Assembly: GCA_903898215.1 (NCBI GenBank)
Contig: CAIUEQ010000047.1
Span: 1-8,451 of the forward strand
Length of the DNA stretch: 8,451 nucleotides
Reading direction: 5' to 3'
Origin: an uncultured Bacteroidota bacterium
Lineage (GTDB): Bacteria > Bacteroidota > Bacteroidia > UKL13-3
Position numbers and translations under genes: made by a program. Each line of letters starts with the position of its first letter. Position 1 is the first letter of the stretch. The notes under the pieces are model-generated. The model was given only the letters and a program-made list of their open reading frames with translations, searched no databases and was not told where the DNA came from. Shown piece after piece: positions 1 to 6,592 of the stretch.

Positions 1-1
1 A

Positions 2-1222
2 CTTTTGGTGATATGCGAAACAGTATCAGCTCAAAATGATAAGATATCATATGGATTTAATGCTGCTATTAATTATCCAACAATTGGAGCCCGATATGAG
101 AAATACATTGGAGAAGGGAATCCCACTTTTTCACTCTTTGCTTCTTATAAACCTAATTCTGGTTTAAACATAGGACATCCTACTAAAAATAAAAACTATA
201 CGATACTCTCTGATGAGTTTGTTAGACGCTTAACTTTTGTATTACAGCCATCATACATAGCGAATAGTTTTAGACAACAGGATAACGAGAAGAAATACAA
301 CACAACATATATAGAGTTAGGTGGATTAGTTTACTTTCAACCTTTTACATATATCAATGAAATTACTTTCTTTACAGGTTTATGTCCTTCATATTTAGCG
401 TCCTTCACCACAGATGCATTACAAAGCGGTTATTATTCTACAGTGCATTATGATGCCAATTTAAATTCAAATGGACGTATTGATTTTGTTGTTCCTTTCG
501 GGATTTCTGTTGAAATGTCTCAAGCTGTGAGTCTTGAGTTAGTTTACAAACATTCATTTACAAATAATAATACCGATCAAATCATCCAAGGTCGTACTTC
601 TTCTCTCGAACTAGGACTAAAAGTTAATGCAATTGGTTTGGCAAATCAGTTTAATAAAAAGGATGAAATGCTACGCGAGCAAATAAAAAAATTAAGTCGG
701 GGCTCTTTATTGGTGATGCTTCCAACTCAAAATCCTTCGGAAGTAAAAAAACTAAAATCAGAAAACAATCAGTTAGAAATTGATATTATAAACAAAGAAT
801 TAATTGACAGAAACAAAAAAGTGATGAAAGAATTTAGGGCATATTTTAATTTTTGTCCGGTTTATTTTTTTATGGATACAGATGCCTATAAGGTAATTAA
901 CAAAAAATTAGATGGTGTTTTTGTTAACGGTAATCTAGAAAGAGATCCGATGATAAAAACAGACAGCAGCAACTTTTTTGTTGCAAGTTTTTGTGAAGAT
1001 ATTTCAGAATACACATCAAAGCACCTTTATGGATTATTTGTGTATGATGATAAAATCAACCAATTATCAAAACCTTATAATGTTCCAATTAATTTGATTG
1101 GTCCGAATCTAGATGGAGATCCAATAAATTTTCTTAAAAAGATACGATACGAGTATAGCAATATTTCATTTGAGAGGATTATTACAAAATTTAACAATAG
1201 GCTCATTCGCTATAAAGATTAG
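2..1222 (+). CDS. Secreted beta-barrel protein with a C-terminal domain of unknown function, 5'-truncated
   Basis: The frame is open to the left edge, so the true start is probably outside the window. The TTG at 5 is unlikely to be real, because the first residues (LVICETVSAQ) read like the end of a signal peptide with cleavage after SAQ. Residue numbers here count from that TTG. Residues 11-210 contain about 8-10 stretches of alternating polar and hydrophobic or aromatic residues, such as YIELGGLVYF at 102-111, FVVPFGISVEM and SLELGLKVNAI at 200-210. This suggests a small outer-membrane barrel of the general OmpA/PorT-like kind. A charged, probably helical linker follows (about 216-275). The C-terminal part holds RGSLLVMLPT (232-241), FNFCPVYFF (281-289) and a tail ending in KFNNRLIRY. 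From memory, this resembles a domain in uncharacterised secreted Bacteroidota proteins; I cannot name a function. The stop is TAG. The gene is unrelated to the downstream operon and separated from it by about 470 bp. Confidence 0.7.
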   Translation, partial: LLVICETVSAQNDKISYGFNAAINYPTIGARYEKYIGEGNPTFSLFASYKPNSGLNIGHPTKNKNYTILSDEFVRRLTFVLQPSYIANSFRQQDNEKKYNTTYIELGGLVYFQPFTYINEITFFTGLCPSYLASFTTDALQSGYYSTVHYDANLNSNGRIDFVVPFGISVEMSQAVSLELVYKHSFTNNNTDQIIQGRTSSLELGLKVNAIGLANQFNKKDEMLREQIKKLSRGSLLVMLPTQNPSEVKKLKSENNQLEIDIINKELIDRNKKVMKEFRAYFNFCPVYFFMDTDAYKVINKKLDGVFVNGNLERDPMIKTDSSNFFVASFCEDISEYTSKHLYGLFVYDDKINQLSKPYNVPINLIGPNLDGDPINFLKKIRYEYSNISFERIITKFNNRLIRYKD

Positions 1223-1483
1223 TGTCTTTTTGTTACCTAAAAACTCCTTTTTTCTGAAAATAGCTTATCGAGAGGCAATAATTGGTCATGTTTTTTTATC
1301 TTGATAGGTTTCAATTTTCTTTCGAAAATAAACAGATAAGGCTTGATGGTTATTTAACGTAAGTATAATATTTACAGTGGATAATCAATATTATTCAAAC
1401 TTGTTTCACCAAACTTTTTCACCAGATTTTGCAAGTGTTTTTTTGTGCTGGATGAAATTAGTTTATTTAATTAGTGTATTCGA
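1223..1483. other. Intergenic stretch with no convincing gene
   Basis: This AT-rich spacer separates the barrel-protein gene from the rpsL promoter region. It holds only weak secondary structure: ATTTTC (1314-1319) pairs with GAAAAT (1324-1329) around a 4-nt loop, and CTTATC (1264-1269) is the inverse of GATAAG (1335-1340). Neither is GC-rich or followed by a T-run. I see no convincing coding sequence, RNA gene or strong terminator. Confidence 0.5.
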
Positions 1484-1514
1484 TTTGCATAATAATTTAA
1501 CTGACTTATATTTG
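1484..1514 (+). promoter_or_regulatory. Distal promoter P1 for the rpsL operon
   Basis: TTTG at 1484-1487 is followed by 19 nt and then TATATTTG at 1507-1514. This is an exact match to the Bacteroidota housekeeping promoter pattern (-33 TTTG, -7 TAnnTTTG). Transcription would start a few bases past the -7 box, near 1518-1522, giving a leader of about 170 nt before rpsL. The site is inferred from the motif only. Confidence 0.72.
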
Positions 1515-1528
1515 CAGCCCATAAAAAA

Positions 1529-1542
1529 AATACCGGGGTATT
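1529..1542 (+). promoter_or_regulatory. Hairpin 1 in the P1 leader
   Basis: AATACC (1529-1534) and GGTATT (1537-1542) are perfect inverse complements, giving a 5-6 bp stem just after the predicted P1 start. An alternative and mutually exclusive pairing exists: TACCG (1531-1535) with CGGTA (1547-1551). No T-run follows, so it does not look like a terminator. Whether either stem regulates anything is unknown. Confidence 0.35.
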
Positions 1543-1560
1543 ATATCGGTAAAGACTGAT

Positions 1561-1585
1561 GGTTTGTTTTGCTTAACAATAAACC
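1561..1585 (+). promoter_or_regulatory. Hairpin 2 in the P1 leader
   Basis: GGT (1561-1563) pairs with ACC (1583-1585), and TTGTT (1564-1568) pairs with AACAA (1575-1579). A TAA bulge lies on the 3' side and the loop is TTGCTT. It would be present only in transcripts from P1. It may be part of a leader structure or may be chance folding in AT-rich sequence. Confidence 0.35.
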
Positions 1586-1591
1586 CGCTCA

Positions 1592-1621
1592 GCAGTTAAA
1601 TAATTAATTATTTTTCTCTGC
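1592..1621 (+). promoter_or_regulatory. Hairpin 3 in the P1 leader, containing a 16-bp palindrome
   Basis: Positions 1598-1613 are a perfect 16-bp palindrome (AAATAATT followed by AATTATTT). It is enclosed by GCAG (1592-1595) and CTGC (1618-1621), so RNA could fold into a GC-capped base, an internal loop and an A/U stem. It lies directly upstream of the P2 -33 box, so as DNA it could instead be an AT-rich upstream element or a binding site for a dimeric regulator. Confidence 0.4.
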
Positions 1622-1622
1622 G

Positions 1623-1653
1623 CTTGCTAAGCTAAAATTTTCCTCTACATTTG
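1623..1653 (+). promoter_or_regulatory. Proximal promoter P2 for the rpsL operon
   Basis: TACATTTG at 1646-1653 is an exact TAnnTTTG -7 box. It is preceded, with the same 19-nt spacing as P1, by CTTG (1623-1626), a one-base deviation from the TTTG -33 box. The predicted start is near 1657-1661, leaving a short leader of about 30 nt before the rpsL ATG with no Shine-Dalgarno sequence. Confidence 0.65.
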
Positions 1654-1691
1654 CTGCCCCTAAAAAATTGATGGGTGTTTAAAGTTATTAT

Positions 1692-2108
1692 ATGCCAACT
1701 ATACAACAACTTGTTAGAAAAGGACGTACAGATAAAGCAAGCAAGAGTAAGTCTCCTGCCCTTGATTCTTGCCCTCAACGCAGAGGGGTGTGTACCCGTG
1801 TTTACACAACCACTCCTAAAAAACCAAACTCGGCCATGCGTAAAGTGGCACGTGTTAGATTAACAAATGGAAATGAAGTAAATGCTTACATTCCAGGAGA
1901 AGGTCACAATTTACAAGAGCATTCAATTGTTTTGATTCGCGGAGGAAGAGTAAAAGATTTACCCGGAGTTCGCTATCACATCGTTAGAGGTGCGTTAGAT
2001 ACTTCAGGTGTTGAAGGTCGTAACCAACGTAGATCAAAATATGGTACCAAGAAACCTAAAGCAGGTGCAGTAGCAGCTGCAGCAGGAGCAAAAGGTAAAA
2101 AGAAATAA
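1692..2108 (+). CDS. rpsL: 30S ribosomal protein S12
   Basis: S12 lies at the decoding centre of the 30S subunit and affects tRNA selection accuracy. The 138-residue protein aligns without gaps to the E. coli protein over residues 1-124, including RRGVCTRVYTTTPKKPNSA (30-48), GEGHNLQEHS (69-78) and RGGRVKDLPGVRYH (83-96). Lys43 and Lys88, whose changes give streptomycin resistance in other bacteria, are both lysine, so this looks like the sensitive form. Asp89, the residue methylthiolated by RimO where that enzyme exists, is present. Residues 125-138 form an Ala/Gly/Lys tail beyond the E. coli end, which I have seen in Bacteroidota S12. It is the first gene of the operon, about 30 nt after P2. 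The ATG is fixed by homology and has no Shine-Dalgarno sequence. Confidence 0.98.
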   Translation: MPTIQQLVRKGRTDKASKSKSPALDSCPQRRGVCTRVYTTTPKKPNSAMRKVARVRLTNGNEVNAYIPGEGHNLQEHSIVLIRGGRVKDLPGVRYHIVRGALDTSGVEGRNQRRSKYGTKKPKAGAVAAAAGAKGKKK

Positions 2109-2118
2109 TTTTTGAGCA

Positions 2119-2589
2119 ATGAGAAAATCGAAACCAAAAAAGAGAATATTAGTTCCGGATCCAAAATTTAACGACACATTGGTAACAAGGTTCGTTAACA
2201 ATATGATGTGGAGCGGCAAAAAAAGTATTGCATTCGGTATTTTTTATGATGCATTAGATAAAGTTGAAGCAAAAGCACAGGAACGTGGAATTGATGTTTG
2301 GAAAAAAGCTCTTAACAATATCATGCCATCTGTAGAAGTAAAAGCAAGACGTGTTGGTGGTTCAACTTTTCAAATTCCAATTGAAGTTCCAGCTGATAGA
2401 AAAATAGCAGTTGGTATGAAATGGATGATTGATTATTCACGTAAAAGATCAGAAAAAACAATGTCTGATAAACTTGCAGGTGAAATTATTTCAGCTTCAA
2501 AAAATGAAGGTGCCGCTGTTAAAAAACGCGAAGACACACATAAGATGGCTGAAGCAAACAAAGCATTCTCCCATTTCAAATTAAGTTAA
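2119..2589 (+). CDS. rpsG: 30S ribosomal protein S7
   Basis: S7 starts assembly of the 30S head by binding the 3' major domain of 16S rRNA, and it lines the E-site exit. The 156-residue protein is close to the usual family length. It carries the N-terminal basic segment (RKSKPKKR), the family core NIMPSVEVKARRVGG (67-81) followed by FQIPIEV, and the C-terminal HKMAEANKAFSHF (141-153). It starts 10 nt after the rpsL stop with no visible Shine-Dalgarno sequence (the upstream bases are TTTTTGAGCA), so translation may depend on ribosomes arriving from rpsL. In E. coli S7 represses the str operon; nothing here shows the same site. Confidence 0.98.
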   Translation: MRKSKPKKRILVPDPKFNDTLVTRFVNNMMWSGKKSIAFGIFYDALDKVEAKAQERGIDVWKKALNNIMPSVEVKARRVGGSTFQIPIEVPADRKIAVGMKWMIDYSRKRSEKTMSDKLAGEIISASKNEGAAVKKREDTHKMAEANKAFSHFKLS

Positions 2590-2614
2590 ATAAAAACGAG
2601 GAACGAACAAATAA

Positions 2615-4720
2615 ATGTCACGCGACTTAAAATATACAAGAAATATAGGAATTGCAGCTCATATTGATGCGGGTAAAACCACTACAACTGAGCGTATATT
2701 ATATTACTCTGGAGTTAATCATAAAATTGGTGAAGTGCATGATGGTGCAGCAACAATGGATTGGATGGTTCAAGAGCAAGAAAGAGGTATAACAATTACT
2801 TCTGCTGCTACAACTGTATTTTGGAATTACAGAAACAATAATTACCACATTAATATTATTGACACACCAGGACACGTTGATTTTACCGTTGAGGTAAATC
2901 GCTCATTGCGTGTATTGGATGGTTTAGTGTTCTTGTTTAGTGCTGTTGACGGTGTTGAGCCTCAATCTGAAACTAACTGGCGCTTGGCTAATAACTACAA
3001 TGTTGCAAGAATAGGTTTCGTAAATAAAATGGATCGCTCTGGTGCCGACTTCCTTATGGTTGTTAAGCAAGTGCGTGATATGTTAGGTAGCAATGCAATT
3101 CCACTTCAATTGCCTTTAGGTGCTGAAGATAATTTTACCGGAGTTATTGATTTGATCAATTTCCGTGGAATGGTTTGGAATGAGGAAGATAAAGGAATGA
3201 CTTATAAAGTAATTCCAATTCCTGAAGACATGGTTGCTGAAGCTCTTGAATGGAGAGAAAAACTTCTTGAAGCAGTTTCTGAATACGATGATAAAATAAT
3301 GCAAAAGTTTTTTGATGATCCTGCATCAATAACAGAACGCGAAATTCTTGATGCTTTAAGAAAAGCAACAATTGATATGAAGATCGTGCCTATGTTATGT
3401 GGTTCTTCATTTAAAAATAAAGGTGTTCAAACAATGCTTGACATGGTAATGGAGATATTACCTAGTCCTTTAGATAAAGAGCACGTTACAGGTATTAACC
3501 CCGATACTGAAGAAGAAGTTACACGTAAGCCTGATTACAATGAGCCTTTTGCAGCACTTGCATTTAAAATTGCTACTGATCCGTTTGTAGGTCGTTTAGC
3601 TTTTATGCGTGCATATTCTGGTAAACTCGAAGCAGGTTCTTATGTATTAAACACACGCAGTGGCAACAAGGAACGTATTTCACGTATCTTTCAAATGCAT
3701 GCAAACAAACAAAATCCAATTGATAGTTTAGGTGCTGGTGATATTGGTGCAGCAGTAGGTTTTAAAGATATTAAAACTGGTGATACTCTTTGTGCAGAGA
3801 AATTTCCAATTGTATTAGAAGCAATGGATTTCCCTGAACCGGTTATCGGATTGGCTGTTGAACCAAAAACTCAAGCAGACTCGGATAGATTAGGTATGTC
3901 TCTTGCTAAATTAGCTGAAGAAGATCCTACTTTCCGTGTAAAAACTGACGAAGAAACAGGTCAAACTGTTATTTCAGGAATGGGTGAACTTCACTTGGAA
4001 ATTATTATCGATAGATTAAAACGCGAATTTAAAGTTGAATGTAACCAGGGTGCTCCTCAGGTTGCTTATAAAGAAACTATTAAAAATTCTATAAACCATA
4101 GAGAGCTTTACAAAAAGCAATCAGGTGGTAGAGGAAAATTTGCTGATATGACTTTTGAACTTTCACCGGTAGATGAAGGAAAAGAAGGACTTCAGTTTAT
4201 CAACGAAATTGTTGGAGGATCTATTCCTAGAGAATTTATTCCATCAATTGAAAAAGGATTTAAACAAGCAATGGCCAATGGGGTATTAGCAGGTTATCCA
4301 GTTGACAGTTTGAAAGTTAGAGTATACGATGGTTCATACCATGCGGTCGATTCTGATGCAATGTCATTTGAAATAGCAGCTAAAGTAGCATTTAGAGAAG
4401 CTTGTCGTAAAGCAAATCCAGTGTTGTTAGAGCCTATTATGAAAATTGAAATCCTTACTCCAGAAGAATATATGGGAGATGTGATTGGAGATTTGAATAA
4501 GCGCAGAGGTCAACTTGATGGAATGGATAGTCGTGCAGGGGCTCAGGTTATCAAAGCAAGAGTACCATTATCTGAAATGTTTGGTTACGTAACTCAATTA
4601 CGTACTTTATCTTCAGGTCGTGCATCAAGTACAATGGAATTTGATCATTATGCAGAAACACCTCGTAATGTGTCGGAAGAAGTATTAGCAAAAGTAAACG
4701 GTAAAGCATCAAAAGCTTAA
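2615..4720 (+). CDS. fusA: Translation elongation factor G
   Basis: EF-G is the GTPase that moves tRNAs and mRNA through the ribosome and, with RRF, splits the ribosome for recycling. At 701 residues it has full length. The GTPase motifs are intact: AHIDAGKT (15-22), RGITIT (57-62), DTPGH (83-87, with catalytic His87), NKMD (137-140) and GSS (263-265). Later landmarks are GMGELHLEI (455-463, domain III), SGGRGKF (503-509) and the domain IV tip loop around His576 (GSYHAVDS). These mark it as the canonical translocase and not a divergent EF-G2 or TetO-type protection protein. It begins 25 nt after rpsG. GAGG at 2598-2601 is the only Shine-Dalgarno-like string, but at 13 nt from the ATG it is poorly placed. 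rpsJ follows after 4 nt, where many bacteria have tuf. Confidence 0.98.
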   Translation: MSRDLKYTRNIGIAAHIDAGKTTTTERILYYSGVNHKIGEVHDGAATMDWMVQEQERGITITSAATTVFWNYRNNNYHINIIDTPGHVDFTVEVNRSLRVLDGLVFLFSAVDGVEPQSETNWRLANNYNVARIGFVNKMDRSGADFLMVVKQVRDMLGSNAIPLQLPLGAEDNFTGVIDLINFRGMVWNEEDKGMTYKVIPIPEDMVAEALEWREKLLEAVSEYDDKIMQKFFDDPASITEREILDALRKATIDMKIVPMLCGSSFKNKGVQTMLDMVMEILPSPLDKEHVTGINPDTEEEVTRKPDYNEPFAALAFKIATDPFVGRLAFMRAYSGKLEAGSYVLNTRSGNKERISRIFQMHANKQNPIDSLGAGDIGAAVGFKDIKTGDTLCAEKFPIVLEAMDFPEPVIGLAVEPKTQADSDRLGMSLAKLAEEDPTFRVKTDEETGQTVISGMGELHLEIIIDRLKREFKVECNQGAPQVAYKETIKNSINHRELYKKQSGGRGKFADMTFELSPVDEGKEGLQFINEIVGGSIPREFIPSIEKGFKQAMANGVLAGYPVDSLKVRVYDGSYHAVDSDAMSFEIAAKVAFREACRKANPVLLEPIMKIEILTPEEYMGDVIGDLNKRRGQLDGMDSRAGAQVIKARVPLSEMFGYVTQLRTLSSGRASSTMEFDHYAETPRNVSEEVLAKVNGKASKA

Positions 4721-4724
4721 TAAA

Positions 4725-5033
4725 ATGGTTAATCAAAAAATCAGAATTAAATTAAAATCGTTCGATTACAATTTGGTTGATAAATCAGCCGAAAAGATAG
4801 TTAGAACAGTAAAATCAACGGGTGCAGTTGTTAGTGGACCGATTCCACTTCCTACTCACAAACGTATTTACACAGTTTTACGTTCACCACATGTGAACAA
4901 AAAGGCAAGAGAGCAATTTCAATTATGTTCTTATAAAAGAATACTCGATATCTACAGTTCAACCGCAAAAACTGTTGATGCATTGATGAAATTAGAGTTG
5001 CCAAGCGGAGTTGATGTAGAAATTAAAGTTTGA
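4725..5033 (+). CDS. rpsJ: 30S ribosomal protein S10 (NusE)
   Basis: S10 is a 30S head protein. In E. coli it also acts as NusE, joining NusB in antitermination and linking NusG to the ribosome. The 102-residue protein matches the usual length. It has SGPIPLPTHKRIYTVLRSPH (37-56), followed by VNKKAREQF (57-65), the extended loop reaching into the head. Residues 53-60 (RSPHVNKK), where changes reduce tigecycline sensitivity in other species, look unmodified. The C-terminus LPSGVDVEIKV is typical. It starts 4 nt after the fusA stop, so translation is probably coupled to fusA. This junction joins the str genes to the S10 genes. Confidence 0.98.
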   Translation: MVNQKIRIKLKSFDYNLVDKSAEKIVRTVKSTGAVVSGPIPLPTHKRIYTVLRSPHVNKKAREQFQLCSYKRILDIYSSTAKTVDALMKLELPSGVDVEIKV

Positions 5034-5043
5034 TAAAAGGAAT

Positions 5044-5661
5044 ATGTCAGGACTTATAGGTAAAAAAATTGGAATGACCAGCATTTTCGGTAAAGACGGT
5101 AAGCAACTAGCTTGCACGGTTATCGAAGCGGGACCATGTGTTGTAACACAGGTTAAGACCACTGAAAAGGACGGGTACAAAGCTGTTCAGATATCTTATG
5201 GCGAAAGAAAAGAGAAAAATTCTCCTTCTGCGTTGAAAGGTATTTATAAGAAAGCTAATACTACTCCAAAATCTAAAATGGTTGAGTTTAAAGGTTTCGA
5301 TCAAGAACTTGCTATTGGACAATCACTCACTGTAGATTTATTTGCTGAAGGCGAATATGTTGATGTGGTTGGTACGTCTAAAGGAAAAGGTTTTCAAGGT
5401 GTTGTAAAACGTCATGGTTTTAGTGGTGTAGGAATGCAAACTCACGGACAGCATAATCGTTTGAGAGCTCCTGGTTCATTAGGAGCATCTTCGGATCCTT
5501 CTCGTGTTATGAAAGGCATGCGTATGGCTGGTAGAATGGGTGGTGTTAGAGTTAAAAAGACTAACCTCGAAATTTTAAAAGTTTTGAAAGACCAGAATTT
5601 GATTGTTGTTAGAGGCAGCGTTCCCGGTCATAAAGGTTCATTCGTTTATATTGAGAAATAA
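5044..5661 (+). CDS. rplC: 50S ribosomal protein L3
   Basis: L3 is an early assembly protein of the 50S subunit; its long extension reaches toward the peptidyl transferase centre. The 205-residue protein opens with the typical GLIGKKIGMTSIF (3-15). It contains VVGTSKGKGFQGVVKRHGF (108-126), the extension HGQHNRLRAPGSLGASSDPS (134-153) and MAGRMG. The residue aligning with E. coli Gln150, which PrmB methylates, is Ala148 here (GSLGA), so that modification cannot occur. The gene starts 10 nt after rpsJ. AAGGAA upstream ends 1 nt from the ATG, too close to act as a Shine-Dalgarno sequence. Confidence 0.98.
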   Translation: MSGLIGKKIGMTSIFGKDGKQLACTVIEAGPCVVTQVKTTEKDGYKAVQISYGERKEKNSPSALKGIYKKANTTPKSKMVEFKGFDQELAIGQSLTVDLFAEGEYVDVVGTSKGKGFQGVVKRHGFSGVGMQTHGQHNRLRAPGSLGASSDPSRVMKGMRMAGRMGGVRVKKTNLEILKVLKDQNLIVVRGSVPGHKGSFVYIEK

Positions 5662-5663
5662 TC

Positions 5664-6299
5664 ATGGAATTAGCAGTAGTAAATACAAGCGGATCAGCAA
5701 CAGGTAAAAAAGTGATTTTGAACGATTCCATTTATGGAATTGAACCAAATGATCATGCAATATACCTTGATGTGAAGCAATTTCTGGCCAACCAACGTCA
5801 GGGAACACATAGTTCACTTGAAAAAAGCACAATCAGTGGATCAACAAAGAAACTTCATCGCCAAAAAGGTACAGGTGGTTCTCGTAAAGGAAGCATCAAG
5901 TCAGGTACTTTTGTTGGAGGAGCTAGAATCTTTGGACCACATCCACGTGATTACAGTTTTAAGTTGAACAAAAAGTTGAAACAATTAGCGCGTAAATCTG
6001 CTCTTGCTTACAAAGCAATTGATAACAGTATTATCGTGTTAGAAAATTTCAATATTGATGAACCGAAAACAAAGAATTATTTAAACATATTAAATAATTT
6101 GAAATTTAACGATGAAAAAACGTTATTGGTAATCGGTGAATACAATGACAATATTTATAAATCAAGTAGAAACCTTACTAAAGCAAAAGTAATGGCTGCA
6201 AAAGATATCAATACTTATGCGATATTAAATGCATCAAAGCTAATTCTTACTGAAGGATCTATTGAGAAAATCGAGGAAATTTTAAATTCTGAAAAATGA
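5664..6299 (+). CDS. rplD: 50S ribosomal protein L4
   Basis: L4 binds 23S rRNA domain I, and its loop forms part of the exit-tunnel constriction with L22. The 211-residue protein has the conserved tunnel loop HRQKGTGGSRKGSIKSG (65-81) followed by FVGGARIFGPHPRDY. Lys68 and the QKGTG turn, the usual sites of macrolide-resistance changes, are unaltered. The C-terminal half is the expected alpha/beta domain, ending in IEKIEEILNS. In E. coli L4 represses the S10 operon through its leader; no leader exists here directly before the S10 genes. It starts 2 nt after rplC, and its TGA overlaps the rplW ATG in an ATGA, which favours coupled translation. Confidence 0.98.
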   Translation: MELAVVNTSGSATGKKVILNDSIYGIEPNDHAIYLDVKQFLANQRQGTHSSLEKSTISGSTKKLHRQKGTGGSRKGSIKSGTFVGGARIFGPHPRDYSFKLNKKLKQLARKSALAYKAIDNSIIVLENFNIDEPKTKNYLNILNNLKFNDEKTLLVIGEYNDNIYKSSRNLTKAKVMAAKDINTYAILNASKLILTEGSIEKIEEILNSEK

Positions 6300-6586
6300 G
6301 CGTTTTAAAGAAACCTTTAATAACTGAAAAATCAACTACTGTTGGTGAAAAGCTTGGAAAAGTTGGATTCTTAGTAGACAAAGATTCAACTAAACCCGAA
6401 ATTAAAAAGGCAGTTGAAGATATGTATAAAGTAAACGTGATTGATATCAGCACAATGATTTATGCGGGTAAAGCAAAATCACGTATGACAAAAAAAGGGT
6501 CTTTCTCAGGGAGAAAACCTAGTTTCAAAAAAGCATTTGTTACATTAAAAGAAGGCCAAAAAATCGACTTCTTCCAAAACGTATAA
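6296..6586 (+). CDS. rplW: 50S ribosomal protein L23
   Basis: L23 sits at the tunnel exit and, in other bacteria, is the docking site for trigger factor and the signal recognition particle. The 96-residue protein has family signatures: KKPLITEKST (5-14), VGFLVDKDSTKPEIKKAVE (23-41) and YKVNVIDIST (44-53). These are followed by the basic loop around KSRMTKKG and the end KKAFVTLKEGQKIDFF. Its length is normal for bacterial L23. The ATG lies inside the end of rplD (a 4-nt overlap), and rplB follows after 6 nt. Confidence 0.97.
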   Translation: MSVLKKPLITEKSTTVGEKLGKVGFLVDKDSTKPEIKKAVEDMYKVNVIDISTMIYAGKAKSRMTKKGSFSGRKPSFKKAFVTLKEGQKIDFFQNV

Positions 6587-6592
6587 CGAGAA

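Noticed and set aside
1227..1253. Possible terminator after the barrel-protein gene
   Set aside because: Only A/T pairings are possible (TTTTT with AAAAA, or AAAAA with TTTTT). There is no GC-rich stem, so an intrinsic terminator cannot be supported.
1364..1369. TATAAT hexamer in the spacer
   Set aside because: This sigma-70 -10 box is not the pattern used by Bacteroidota housekeeping RNA polymerase. No TTTG box is suitably placed, and the sequence is AT-rich enough to give it by chance.
1377..1559. 60-codon open frame starting with GTG in the spacer
   Set aside because: It overlaps the P1 promoter boxes and the first leader hairpin, shows no recognisable motif and has no ribosome binding context. 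It is most likely a chance frame in AT-rich DNA.
1675..1863. Open frame overlapping the start of rpsL
   Set aside because: It is in another frame of a highly conserved S12 gene and resembles no known protein.
1976..2219. Two minus-strand frames opposite the rpsL/rpsG junction
   Set aside because: They are antisense to conserved ribosomal genes, and their composition follows from the complement of Lys/Ala-rich codons.
5037..5042. AAGGAA before the rplC start
   Set aside because: It looks like a Shine-Dalgarno sequence but ends one base from the ATG, too close to function that way.
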